Positions 1-8,454 of a stretch of 64,000 nt of DNA are shown piece after piece. The notes beneath the pieces were generated by a model that ran no database searches, was not told the origin of the DNA, and worked only from the letters and a program-made list of their open reading frames with translations. The DNA is from Parasphingorhabdus sp. (GTDB lineage: Bacteria > Pseudomonadota > Alphaproteobacteria > Sphingomonadales > Sphingomonadaceae). The position numbers were made by a program, and so were the translations under genes. Position 1 is the first letter of the stretch, and every line of letters starts with the position of its first letter. Location of the stretch: contig JAUCYS010000012.1 of assembly GCA_030373505.1 (NCBI GenBank), forward strand, positions 43,178 through 107,177, in the 5' to 3' direction.

Positions 1-1
1 T

Positions 2-1135
2 CCGCAGACCTTGCCGGCGGCACCCGAAGCGTTGCACAGCAGCTTTCTTGTGCTGGATACCCACCTCGATGTGCCAGTACATTTTTCCCGTCAGGGCTGG
101 AGCTTTGCCGACGCCCATACGCTGGAAAATGATATCGTTCAGGTCGACATCCCGCGCATGGCCGCGGGCAATCTCGATGGCGGCTTTTTCTCCATCTACA
201 CCGCGCAGGGGCCTTTGACCGACAAGGGCTATGCAGAGGCACGTGACTTTGCCCGTGGCCGTTCGGACGAGATCGACGCGATGTTGTCGCAAAATGCGGA
301 CAAGATCCTGCCTGCCCGCACGGCTGCCGACGCGCGCCGGATTGATGCGGCCGGCAAGCTGATTGCCTTCAAGAGTATGGAAAACAGCTATCCGCTGGGC
401 AAGGACCTTGGCTTGTTGCAGGACTTCTACACGCGGGGTGTGCGAATGGCGGGACCCGTGCATTCGTCAAACAACCAGTTCGCCGACTCTTCCGGTGATA
501 CGCCGAAGTGGAACGGGCTAAGCCCGCTGGGCCGCGAATGGGTGAAGGAGATGAACCGGTTGGGTATGGTGATCGACGGCAGTCACGCCTCCGACACTGC
601 CTTTGACCAGCTGGTCGCCCTGTCGAAGACGCCCCTGATCCTGAGTCACACGAGCCCGAAAGCGGTATCTGACCTTCCCCGCAACCTGGACGATGCCCGC
701 CTTCGCAAGCTGGCCGAATCGGGAGGGGCGATCTGTGTGTCGACGATTTTCCTGGCGCCGATGAACCTTCCTCCCGAAAAAGCGGAACTGTTTGGCAAAC
801 TCGATTATATCGGCGAGATGACGCCGAGCGAGCAGGCCGAATATGTCCAAGCTTGGAATGCGCTGGAGAAATCCGAACCGCTCTGGGCGGTCGATTTCGA
901 AAAATATATGGCGGCCGTCCTGCATGTCATCAAGGTCGCTGGCGTCGATCATACCTGCTTCGGCGGTGACTGGGACGGTGGCGGCGGTTTCAAGGGCTTT
1001 GCCGATATCACCGCATTGCCCAAGGTCACCGCTCGGCTCAAGCAGGCGGGCTATTCCGACGCGGACATAGAGAAAATGTGGAGCGGCAATATCTTGAGGA
1101 TACTGGATGCGGCGGACGCTGCGCGGGAGAAATAG
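2..1135 (+). CDS. Membrane (renal-type) dipeptidase, peptidase family M19, 5' end cut by window edge
   Basis: Zinc dipeptidase that hydrolyses dipeptides, probably after export. The frame is open to the left edge, so the true start and any signal peptide lie outside. The first internal start-like codon is TTG at 11, which begins almost directly in the catalytic domain and is unlikely to be the real start. Family landmarks are present in order: DTHLDVP (HxD zinc ligands), FKSMENS (bridging Glu), DGSHASD and ILSHTSP (His ligands), and GGDWDGG near the C-terminus. The next gene follows 32 nt after the stop on the same strand, so the dipeptidase and two hydrolases probably form one peptide-degrading operon. 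Family assignment is firm; substrate is inferred. Confidence 0.88.
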   Translation, partial: PQTLPAAPEALHSSFLVLDTHLDVPVHFSRQGWSFADAHTLENDIVQVDIPRMAAGNLDGGFFSIYTAQGPLTDKGYAEARDFARGRSDEIDAMLSQNADKILPARTAADARRIDAAGKLIAFKSMENSYPLGKDLGLLQDFYTRGVRMAGPVHSSNNQFADSSGDTPKWNGLSPLGREWVKEMNRLGMVIDGSHASDTAFDQLVALSKTPLILSHTSPKAVSDLPRNLDDARLRKLAESGGAICVSTIFLAPMNLPPEKAELFGKLDYIGEMTPSEQAEYVQAWNALEKSEPLWAVDFEKYMAAVLHVIKVAGVDHTCFGGDWDGGGGFKGFADITALPKVTARLKQAGYSDADIEKMWSGNILRILDAADAAREK

Positions 1136-1167
1136 CCCCGACAATGCCCCGGGGCGGGAGAGGTGAG

Positions 1168-3078
1168 TTGAAGATTCAAAAATATCGTCCAGCATGGTCT
1201 GTCAGGTTCGCAGCTGCCCTTACAGCAACGCTTGCCTGTTCCCTTGGCTCGATCGCGCCGTCGCTCGCCGCAGAAGCGGCCACGCCCGTTGCCGAAAAGG
1301 CAGAGACCATTGGCTATGTCAGCGAGGACGCGATGATGCCGATGCGCGACGGCGTGAAGCTGCACGCGCAAATATGGCGACCCGCCGATCAAGAGACGGC
1401 GCTGCCCATCATCATGATGCGCTCTCCCTACGGGTTCACCAGGGAAAGGATTGTAGACTCCCTGAAAAAAGGTGGATCCTACGGCTATCTGGCAGAGGAT
1501 GGGTTTATTTTCGTCTTCCAGGATATTCGCGGCCGCTTCAGCTCGGAAGGGAATTATGTCACCCTGCGTCCCAGGAAAACCACAGCAGACGGCATAGACG
1601 AGTCCACCGATACCTATGATTCGATCGACTGGCTGGTAAAGAATCTGCCCGGAAATAACGGAAAAGTCGCGGTTACCGGCGTTTCCTACGGGGGCTGGAC
1701 CGCAGCGATGGCGACCATTGATCCGCACCCCGCCCTGAAAGCCGTCTCGTCGCAAGCCTCTCCCGAGGATATGTTTATCGGCGATGATTTTGCCCATAAT
1801 GGCGCGTTCCGGCTGGATTATGCCTGGTCATGGGTGAGCGCGCTTGAAGCCGACGGCAAGACAATGAAGCCGTTCCAGTTCGGAAGCGATGACGGCTATG
1901 CCTGGTATCTCGGGCAGAACGATCTCGCCACTTTGGACGAACAGCATCTCGGGCGCAAAGCACCGAGCTGGCAGAATTTTGTCGAGCACGGCAATTATGA
2001 CGATTATTGGAAGCGTTCGCGTCCGTCGCAGATGATGCCGGCGAAGGTTGCGGTGCCCAATCTGATCGTCGCTGGCTGGTATGATCAGGAAGATTTCTAT
2101 GGCCCGCTCGAGATTTACAAGAATCAGGAGAAGGGTGACGAAAACGGGTTGAACTATATCGTCATCGGCCCGTGGAATCATGGCGGCTGGCGAGGCGAGG
2201 GCGCCAGCTACGGCCCCTTCGAGATGGGCGGGGAGACCGGAACCTATTTCCGCTCCAAAGTCGAATTGCCGTGGTTCCAATATTGGCTGAAGGGCGAAGG
2301 AACGCTCGACCAGCCGGAAGCGCTGGTGTTCGAGACCGGCAGCAACCGGTGGCAGAGGCTGAATTCATGGCCGCTCAAGGGCAAGGCCGAAGCCCGCAAT
2401 CTTTATCTGCGCGCGGGCGGCAAACTGTCGTTTGAGCCGCCAGAAGCGGGCGAGGCGCCAGCGGCGAGCTTCGTTTCCGATCCGGCCAACCCGGTGCCTT
2501 ATCGCCAGCGCCGCGATATCCAGCCGTTCCTGACCAAAGGATCGACCTGGTCCACCTGGCTGGCGGATGACCAGGCACCCTTTGCCAGCCGCAATGACGT
2601 GCTGTTCTGGGAAAGTGATCCGTTGCCGGCGGATGTAACGATTTCCGGCGAGGTTGCGGCGCGGCTTTTCGCGAGCACGACCGGCAGCGATGCCGACTGG
2701 GTGGTGAAGCTGCTCGACGTCTATCCTGATGATGACGAGACGCCGGCAGAACTGCGCGGGCGGCAGAGAATGATTGCCAATGACGTCTTCCGGGGCCGCT
2801 TCCGCAAAAGCTATGAAAATCCCGAACCGCTGGTGCCCGGCGCGGTGCTCGACTATGACATCGACCTGCATTATGCTTCACACGTGTTCAAGAAGGGTCA
2901 CAGAATAGCAGTGCAGGTGCAAAGCAGCTGGTTCCCGCTTATCAGTCGCAATCCGCAAAGCTGGGTGCCCAATATCCTGAAGGCAAAGCCGGAGGATTTT
3001 CAGGTACAGACCCACAGCATCTATCACACGCCGGAAAATGCGTCGGCGATCTCGGTCACTGTTTTGAATGAGGAATAG
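1168..3078 (+). CDS. CocE/NonD family (X-Pro dipeptidyl-peptidase S15-like) exported hydrolase
   Basis: Alpha/beta hydrolase of the CocE/NonD group, whose members cleave acyl esters or the amide after an N-terminal residue or X-Pro. I place the start at TTG 1168, preceded by GGGAG at 1156-1160; an in-frame ATG at 1144 is the alternative. From TTG the protein has 636 residues and a basic N-terminus, hydrophobic core and SLAAEA cleavage-like site, so it is probably periplasmic. The nucleophile sits in TGVSYGGW, the acid probably in WYDQEDF and the His in GPWNHGG. A C-terminal jelly-roll domain typical of the family fills the last 200 residues. It lies between a dipeptidase and a second CocE-like hydrolase, which supports a role in peptide use, though an ester substrate is possible. 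Confidence 0.85.
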   Translation: MKIQKYRPAWSVRFAAALTATLACSLGSIAPSLAAEAATPVAEKAETIGYVSEDAMMPMRDGVKLHAQIWRPADQETALPIIMMRSPYGFTRERIVDSLKKGGSYGYLAEDGFIFVFQDIRGRFSSEGNYVTLRPRKTTADGIDESTDTYDSIDWLVKNLPGNNGKVAVTGVSYGGWTAAMATIDPHPALKAVSSQASPEDMFIGDDFAHNGAFRLDYAWSWVSALEADGKTMKPFQFGSDDGYAWYLGQNDLATLDEQHLGRKAPSWQNFVEHGNYDDYWKRSRPSQMMPAKVAVPNLIVAGWYDQEDFYGPLEIYKNQEKGDENGLNYIVIGPWNHGGWRGEGASYGPFEMGGETGTYFRSKVELPWFQYWLKGEGTLDQPEALVFETGSNRWQRLNSWPLKGKAEARNLYLRAGGKLSFEPPEAGEAPAASFVSDPANPVPYRQRRDIQPFLTKGSTWSTWLADDQAPFASRNDVLFWESDPLPADVTISGEVAARLFASTTGSDADWVVKLLDVYPDDDETPAELRGRQRMIANDVFRGRFRKSYENPEPLVPGAVLDYDIDLHYASHVFKKGHRIAVQVQSSWFPLISRNPQSWVPNILKAKPEDFQVQTHSIYHTPENASAISVTVLNEE

Positions 3079-3107
3079 CCGGCCATAACAAAGAGGACAG
3101 GCAGCGA

Positions 3108-5006
3108 ATGAAAAAGACTTTTCTACTGGCGGCAACCCTTTGCAGTGCCGCGCTGCCGATCGCTTTCCCTGCCGCTGCGGTGGCGCAGGACTATTCCAAA
3201 TATAGCGAGGAAGCGCTGAAAGCCGAACTGGCCGACCATGCGGATGCGACACTGGCGGTCCTCGTGCCAATGCGGGACGGCGTCGGTCTGTCGACCAACA
3301 TCTATACACCAAAACAGGGCAAGGGACCGTTTCCGGTAATCCTGTGGAAAACGCCGTACAGCGAGCATGACATCAAGGGCGGAACGCTGCGCTACGCCGT
3401 TGAGGCCGTGAAGCGAGGCTTTGTCTTTGTCGTGCAAAACGAGCGGGGCCGCTATTTTTCCGAAGGCGAATATGAGATACTCGGCAAGCCGCAAACCGAC
3501 GGTTATGACACGCTGAGCTGGCTGGCGGCGCAGGATTTTTCGAACGGCAATATCGGAACTCTCGGCTGCTCATCCTCGGCAGAATGGCAGCTGGCGCTCG
3601 CTGGCATGGATCATCCGGCGCACAAGGCGATGGTGCCGATGTCGGCGGGAGCGGGAATCGGCAAGGTCGGCCGCTTCCAGGAGCAGGGCAACTGGTACAC
3701 CGGAGGCGTCCCGCGCAGCCTGTTCATCCCATGGCTGTATAATGTCGACAATCCCCTTCGCGCCCAGATCCCCTCGGGTCTCGACCAGCAGACCCGTGCA
3801 CGCATCGCCGGCTACAACAGTCTGGCTGCCTCCAAGCCGGAGGTCGAGTGGACGAAACAGATACAGCATCTGCCGGCTGACGAGATATTGAAGGACCTCG
3901 AGGAGCCGGCGGGAACATTCGAGACGCTTATCGCGCGCACACCGGGCGACCCGGCCTGGCGGGAGGGCGGATTATATCATGAGGACATGGGCTGGGGCGT
4001 GCCCAGCCTGTGGTTCAATTCATGGTACGACGTGTCGATCGGTCCCAATATGGAATTGTTCAACCACGCCCGGACCGCTGGCAAGGACAAGGAGACGCGC
4101 GACAATCAATATGTCGTCGTCGCTCCGACCGTGCATTGCGCCTATGGCAAGCTCGGCCCCGACACGGTGGTTGGCGACCGCGAAATGGGCGATACCAGCT
4201 TCGATGTCGATGGCGCGATCTTCGGCTGGTTCGATCGCTGGCTCAAGGGCGACCGGAAAGCCTTTCCCGCGACGACACCCCACGTCCGATATTTCAACAT
4301 GGGCGAAAATGAATGGAAGTCCGCGCAGCAGTGGCCGCCCGCCGACAGCCGGTCGGTCCGCTTTTATCTGCACAGCGAGGGCAGGGCCAACAGTCTTTAC
4401 GGCGATGGCAGACTGAGCATGGCGACGCCGGACCCCGATGAGGAGCCGGATTCCTATCGCTACGACCCGCTGAACCCGGTCCAGACCATTGGCGGCGGGG
4501 ATTGCTGCAATGGCGGCATCGTCATCCCCGGTGCCGCCGACCAGCGCGTGATCGAGGCGAGAAACGACGTTCTGGTCTATACCAGCGACCCCCTTGAAAC
4601 CCCGCTGGACGTCACCGGTTTTGTCGACGCGGTGCTAAGCGTGTCGTCGAGCGCCAGGGATACCGATTTTGCGGTCAAGCTTGTCGATGTGGCTCCGGAT
4701 GGCACGGCCTGGATCATCGGCGACACCATCCAGCGTGCGCGCTATCGCGACGGCTATGATGAACAGAAGATGATGGTCCCCGGTCAGGTCTACACGATCC
4801 GGCCGACCCCGATGACGACCAGTATCCGGTTCGGCAAGGGGCATCGAATCCGCGTGGAAGTCACGTCTTCCAACTTCCCGAAATTTATCCGCAACCTCAA
4901 CAGCGGCGGGGACAATGCGAAGGAAAGCGAAGCGGTCGTGGCCGACAACAATATCCATCACGATATGGCCAACCCGTCCTATATTGATCTGCCAGTCATC
5001 CGGTAA
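3108..5006 (+). CDS. CocE/NonD family exported hydrolase, second copy
   Basis: Second alpha/beta hydrolase of the CocE/NonD family, 632 residues, distinct from its upstream neighbour rather than a recent duplicate. The ATG at 3108 is preceded by GAGGACAGG (3093-3101). A signal peptide ends near AAAVAQD, so the enzyme is exported. VPMRDGVGL is the usual start of the fold. The nucleophile is probably in GTLGCSSSAEW, a less common elbow than GxSYxG; WYDVSI and APTVHCAYG supply candidate Asp and His. A GGGDCCNGG loop, seen in several family members, precedes the jelly-roll domain. The gap to the upstream gene is 29 nt, so they are probably co-transcribed. Substrate is not determinable from sequence. 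Confidence 0.84.
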   Translation: MKKTFLLAATLCSAALPIAFPAAAVAQDYSKYSEEALKAELADHADATLAVLVPMRDGVGLSTNIYTPKQGKGPFPVILWKTPYSEHDIKGGTLRYAVEAVKRGFVFVVQNERGRYFSEGEYEILGKPQTDGYDTLSWLAAQDFSNGNIGTLGCSSSAEWQLALAGMDHPAHKAMVPMSAGAGIGKVGRFQEQGNWYTGGVPRSLFIPWLYNVDNPLRAQIPSGLDQQTRARIAGYNSLAASKPEVEWTKQIQHLPADEILKDLEEPAGTFETLIARTPGDPAWREGGLYHEDMGWGVPSLWFNSWYDVSIGPNMELFNHARTAGKDKETRDNQYVVVAPTVHCAYGKLGPDTVVGDREMGDTSFDVDGAIFGWFDRWLKGDRKAFPATTPHVRYFNMGENEWKSAQQWPPADSRSVRFYLHSEGRANSLYGDGRLSMATPDPDEEPDSYRYDPLNPVQTIGGGDCCNGGIVIPGAADQRVIEARNDVLVYTSDPLETPLDVTGFVDAVLSVSSSARDTDFAVKLVDVAPDGTAWIIGDTIQRARYRDGYDEQKMMVPGQVYTIRPTPMTTSIRFGKGHRIRVEVTSSNFPKFIRNLNSGGDNAKESEAVVADNNIHHDMANPSYIDLPVIR

Positions 5007-5078
5007 GCCGACGGGCAGGAACAGCTCGGAGCGGCAGCGCGGCCGGAGCCGGGCGCCAGCGCCAATTATCCCAAAAGC

Positions 5079-5114
5079 CAAAAAAAAAGGCGGCCAGTTT
5101 TCACTGGCCGCCTT
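5079..5114 (-). terminator. Rho-independent terminator of the TonB receptor gene
   Basis: An 11-bp perfect stem (AAGGCGGCCAG at 5087-5097, complement at 5104-5114) with a 6-nt loop. An A-run at 5079-5088 lies on the left, so the U-tract exists only for minus-strand transcripts, those leaving the TonB receptor gene. The hairpin alone may also slow transcripts from the plus-strand hydrolase operon. Confidence 0.85.
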
Positions 5115-5136
5115 GCTCTGATTTATAAGGGGTAAA

Positions 5137-7872
5137 TCAGAATTTCGCCTTGGCACCGACGGAAAAATAGGTGCCAATCACATCATAATGTGGATTGCCT
5201 TGGGGCGACAATGGCGGTTGGTTGTCGAACAGATTGTTGACGTTGCCGGAGAGCGTGAACCGGTCATTGACTTTGAACCGGACCCCCAGGTCGACGTAGG
5301 TCTCCGAAGCGGTCTTGTTGTTGATCAGGTTGGTGAGCGACTGGTCATAAAAGCCGCCGTCGACATAGCGGACGCGGACATCGGCACCAAATTCGTCATT
5401 GTCGAAGGCTGCACTCAAGGTGCCGCGCCATTTCGGAACCCCGTTCTCGGTCGCGGAGCCGACGTCGCCAGCAGTGTCTGTGCGGTTCAGGCCGCTGTCC
5501 AGAACGAATTTGTCCACATAAGACGCGATTGCCCGCAAACGCAAAGACCCGTCAAATATCGGACGGACATAAGCGGCCTCGAAATCGATCCCGCTGGTTT
5601 CGAAGCGAGCGATATTCTGGAAGTTTGCCAATACCTGGGTAACCGTGCCGGTGCCGTCGCGAGTGATGCGTGAACAGGCGTCGGCGCTTCCCTGCTTGCA
5701 CGCCAAGGTCAGATTGGAGCCGCTCAAGCTCGTGATCGCCCCATCAATACTGATATCATAATAATCCACCGACAGGCGGAAGCCAGGCAGGAAGGATGGA
5801 GAGATGGATCCGCCAAAAGTCAGCGTGCTGCTGATTTCCAGTTGCAGATCGGGGTTGCCACCGGTGTAGGTGGTGACGAGAGTAGGAGCCGGATTATAGC
5901 CTGGATTGGCGGCTGCGCGCCCATCCGTGTCCAGGTCGACCAGCGGCCCCACATTGATCGACCGCGTGGAGAAAAGCTCGCCGATTGTCGCCGACCGGAC
6001 ATCGCGCGAGCGGGTAATCCGCAGAAGCACGTCGTTGAACAACCGCGCCGTACCGCCAGCCTTCCATGCCCAGATGCCGCCGCTGTAGCTATAGTCGGAA
6101 TAGCGTGCAGCACCGTTGAAATCGAGCGCGAACTTGTCCTCGATATCGAGCAGGGGCAGGACAATTTCGGCAAAGCCTTCCTTGACGTTAAACCCTCCAG
6201 ACAGGTTGCTTGTAAACACCGGGATACCAAAGCCGCCCGCGACGGTCTCCGGCGTGCGTGTTCCGGTCAGTTCTTCCCAGCGGGCTTCGACACCAACCGC
6301 AACAGTGACCGGGCCTGCCCAAAGGGAGAACAGGTCTCCCTGTATCTCGACGCCCATCGAATCAAGCTTGCTCGTCGAGAATGTACGCTGTGTGCCCGTC
6401 ACATAGTCCAGGGATTCCGCCGAAGCGTTATTTCGCCCGAACGGATTTAGCGGTGCGCAAGCGGGATCATCATTGGCCGTAGTCGCATCGGCGTTGATGG
6501 CGCAGACGATCTGTCCTCCGCTGAGCACCGCGTCGATGGCATTGTTGAAATTGGCAGCCAGCCGCGCATTTTTCAAGGACAGGTCGTTGTCTGCTTCGCC
6601 ATGGCTGTAGTGAGCGCTATATTTGAAGCCATTGCCAAAGGTGCCATCGATGCCGATCGCGCCTTCCTTGATTTCCCGAATGCCGGTGTACCGAAACATC
6701 AGCAAATCATCGAACAGGCGATAATAGTCAAAGCTGGTTTCGCCCGCGGCCGCCAACTGGCTTTGGATTGCCCCGGACAGGAAGGGATTGTCGGACTGGA
6801 TGGTTAGCGGCGGTACCAGAAAATCGGGAAGAAACGCATAGTCGGATTCCGAACGGGCATAGGTGCCGTCGATCCAGATTTTCGCATTTCCTATTTCATA
6901 ACTTGCCCTGCCATAGACGCTCAGCCGTTCAACCGGGGTCGACACGGCAATATGATCGTAAAGCCCCACCGCATCGCTTCCGCCGACTCCCAGGGCATTA
7001 GGGCCGTCGAATGGCCGAAGCGATCCATCGAGGTTGAAAGTCTGACCGGCGAAAATGCCCGAGGTGATCAGGCCACCTCCACCGCTGATGCCAAAGGGCA
7101 GCAAATTGACGTCACGGACCAGCTCCAGTCCGCCGGGAACAGCAATAATGTCGGCGCTGCCGAGGTTCTTGCGCGAGTTCCGGTCGGCAACCCCCTTGTC
7201 GTTCACATATTCCGCGCCGACCATGAAATGTCCGGCTCCGTCGGCAAAGGATTTGCCGAAGCTTCCGTCAAGGCCATAGCGGGCGCCGTCGCCGCGCGAG
7301 GAAATGCCATAGTCCGCACCAAGTGAAAGTCCCTCGAGTTCGTCATTCAGAATGATGTTCACCACGCCGGCCACCGCATCCGACCCCCAAGCGGCCGAAG
7401 CACCGCCCGTGACCACTTCAACACGGGATACCAGGCTGACAGGTACGAAATTCAGGTTATTGGCTCCGACAAACCGCCGTCCATTCACCAAAGTCAGGGT
7501 ACGGTTGATTCCCAGGCCGCGAAGATCCGCCGGTGCGTTTCCGCTGCCGCTGGTATTGCCGACGCTGACGGCCGGGGAGACGGTGGCACGGAATTGCGGT
7601 TGATCATTGAGAACCTGCTGGATGCTCGCCCGGTCACCTTTAAGAATTTCATCAGCGCCGATCACTGTCGTGGGAGTGGGCTGGTCAAATCCCGCCCGTT
7701 CGATTCGCGAACCAGTAACGACGATCGTTTCCGAGACATTATCCTTGTCGTCGTCGGTGTCGGCTTTTGTTTGAGCCTGTACCCCGGTCGTGCTCAACAG
7801 CGCTATGGCAACGGCGCTAACATAGCCGCATTTCAATAGCGCATTTTGCTTTTTCGTCACTTTGCTCGTCAT
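5137..7872 (-). CDS. TonB-dependent outer-membrane receptor
   Basis: A 911-residue outer-membrane receptor for energised uptake. The ATG at 7872 has a GGGAG site 6 nt upstream. The N-terminus carries a signal peptide ending near VQAQ, then a short acidic linker and the plug start ETIVVTGSRI followed by PTPTTVIGADEI. Plug landmarks LVNGRRFVG and VVTGGASAAWGSDAVAGVVNIIL follow, then a long beta-barrel ending in Phe (AKAKF). There is no STN signalling domain. The class resembles receptors encoded beside peptidases in sphingomonads and Caulobacter, and here it faces two exported hydrolases and a dipeptidase. Uptake of peptides or amino-acid derivatives is inferred; a ligand cannot be read from the sequence. 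Confidence 0.93.
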   Translation of the reverse strand: MTSKVTKKQNALLKCGYVSAVAIALLSTTGVQAQTKADTDDDKDNVSETIVVTGSRIERAGFDQPTPTTVIGADEILKGDRASIQQVLNDQPQFRATVSPAVSVGNTSGSGNAPADLRGLGINRTLTLVNGRRFVGANNLNFVPVSLVSRVEVVTGGASAAWGSDAVAGVVNIILNDELEGLSLGADYGISSRGDGARYGLDGSFGKSFADGAGHFMVGAEYVNDKGVADRNSRKNLGSADIIAVPGGLELVRDVNLLPFGISGGGGLITSGIFAGQTFNLDGSLRPFDGPNALGVGGSDAVGLYDHIAVSTPVERLSVYGRASYEIGNAKIWIDGTYARSESDYAFLPDFLVPPLTIQSDNPFLSGAIQSQLAAAGETSFDYYRLFDDLLMFRYTGIREIKEGAIGIDGTFGNGFKYSAHYSHGEADNDLSLKNARLAANFNNAIDAVLSGGQIVCAINADATTANDDPACAPLNPFGRNNASAESLDYVTGTQRTFSTSKLDSMGVEIQGDLFSLWAGPVTVAVGVEARWEELTGTRTPETVAGGFGIPVFTSNLSGGFNVKEGFAEIVLPLLDIEDKFALDFNGAARYSDYSYSGGIWAWKAGGTARLFNDVLLRITRSRDVRSATIGELFSTRSINVGPLVDLDTDGRAAANPGYNPAPTLVTTYTGGNPDLQLEISSTLTFGGSISPSFLPGFRLSVDYYDISIDGAITSLSGSNLTLACKQGSADACSRITRDGTGTVTQVLANFQNIARFETSGIDFEAAYVRPIFDGSLRLRAIASYVDKFVLDSGLNRTDTAGDVGSATENGVPKWRGTLSAAFDNDEFGADVRVRYVDGGFYDQSLTNLINNKTASETYVDLGVRFKVNDRFTLSGNVNNLFDNQPPLSPQGNPHYDVIGTYFSVGAKAKF

Positions 7873-7918
7873 ATCTTACTCCCTCGATTGAAGAATTGTT
7901 GGTCGAATCTAGTGTAAA

Positions 7919-7937
7919 TTTTCATTACAGGACAACA
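7919..7937 (-). promoter_or_regulatory. Upstream motif shared with the gene at 11050-13035
   Basis: TTTTCATTACAGGACAACA, read on the plus strand, lies 47-65 nt upstream of the TonB receptor start. A 19-mer differing only at two central positions lies at 13136-13154, upstream of a minus-strand exported serine hydrolase. On the minus strand both contain TTGTCCTG, which could be a -35 region or an operator. The shared use is inferred. Confidence 0.5.
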
Positions 7938-8389
7938 TTCTCATTTTGTACTGATTTGCACAGCTTTCATAAAATCGCAACATAAAATACCAAAACCGCT
8001 GTCATGGGCGCGGTGATCGACCGCGTTTGCTGATTTTTCCGCTCTCGCGGTGGCGGCAACTGACGGGAAAGGGTGTCAAGGATCCCGTTCATGCTTTGCC
8101 AATAACTGCCGGTTTGCAGGAATTTGGGCCAGAATTATATCATCCGCCACCAACCGCCGGAATGGCACTGCGCCGCTCATTTCTTCTGCTTGCCAGCCTC
8201 ACCGCCGTTGGCGATCAGGGGAGCGCCGAGAGTCGTTTTGGCAGCCATGCTGCTGTTCTGGCCGAGCCTATATCATGGCGTTTGCCAAAAATTCTGATTC
8301 TTTCTAATCAGGATTATTTTAGCGCAACTTGCCAAAGCAAACCGCTAATCCTTTTTTCGTATGGATAAAACTCTCTAATTTTCCAGTTT
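7938..8389. other. Intergenic region, AT-rich at both ends, no supported gene
   Basis: Between the divergent TonB receptor and serine hydrolase genes there are 582 nt without a convincing gene. An open frame at 8027-8368 has no ribosome-binding site and no protein-like composition. The outer parts (7890-8040 and 8240-8440) are visibly AT-rich and contain the regulatory motifs listed separately; the middle has no recognisable structure. Confidence 0.6.
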
Positions 8390-8427
8390 TTGACAGAAAT
8401 AACTTAATGTGCCAAATAATCCTGATT
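8284..8427. promoter_or_regulatory. Cluster of three related sites, candidate operator region
   Basis: Three copies of one motif lie upstream of the serine hydrolase at 8455: GCCAAAAATTCTGATT at 8284-8299, AATCAGGATTATT at 8306-8318 (inverted), and GCCAAATAATCCTGATT at 8411-8427. The 13-nt core AATAATCCTGATT at 8415-8427 is the exact reverse complement of the second copy, 97 nt away. Repeated sites of this kind suggest cooperative or looping repression, possibly by the XRE-cupin regulator encoded downstream. The regulator is inferred. Confidence 0.5.
8390..8420 (+). promoter_or_regulatory. Candidate promoter of the serine hydrolase gene
   Basis: A consensus -35 TTGACA at 8390-8395 is followed by AATAAT at 8415-8420 with a 19-nt spacer, about 35 nt ahead of the ATG at 8455. 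The -10 region overlaps the third repeated site at 8411-8427, so binding there would block polymerase. The spacer is longer than ideal. Confidence 0.4.
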
Positions 8428-8454
8428 GGAGAACCTGCGTAAAGGATATTGTCT

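Noticed and set aside
8027..8368. 113-codon frame in the gap between the TonB receptor and serine hydrolase
   Set aside because: No ribosome-binding site, no plausible protein composition, and it covers AT-rich operator-like sequence.
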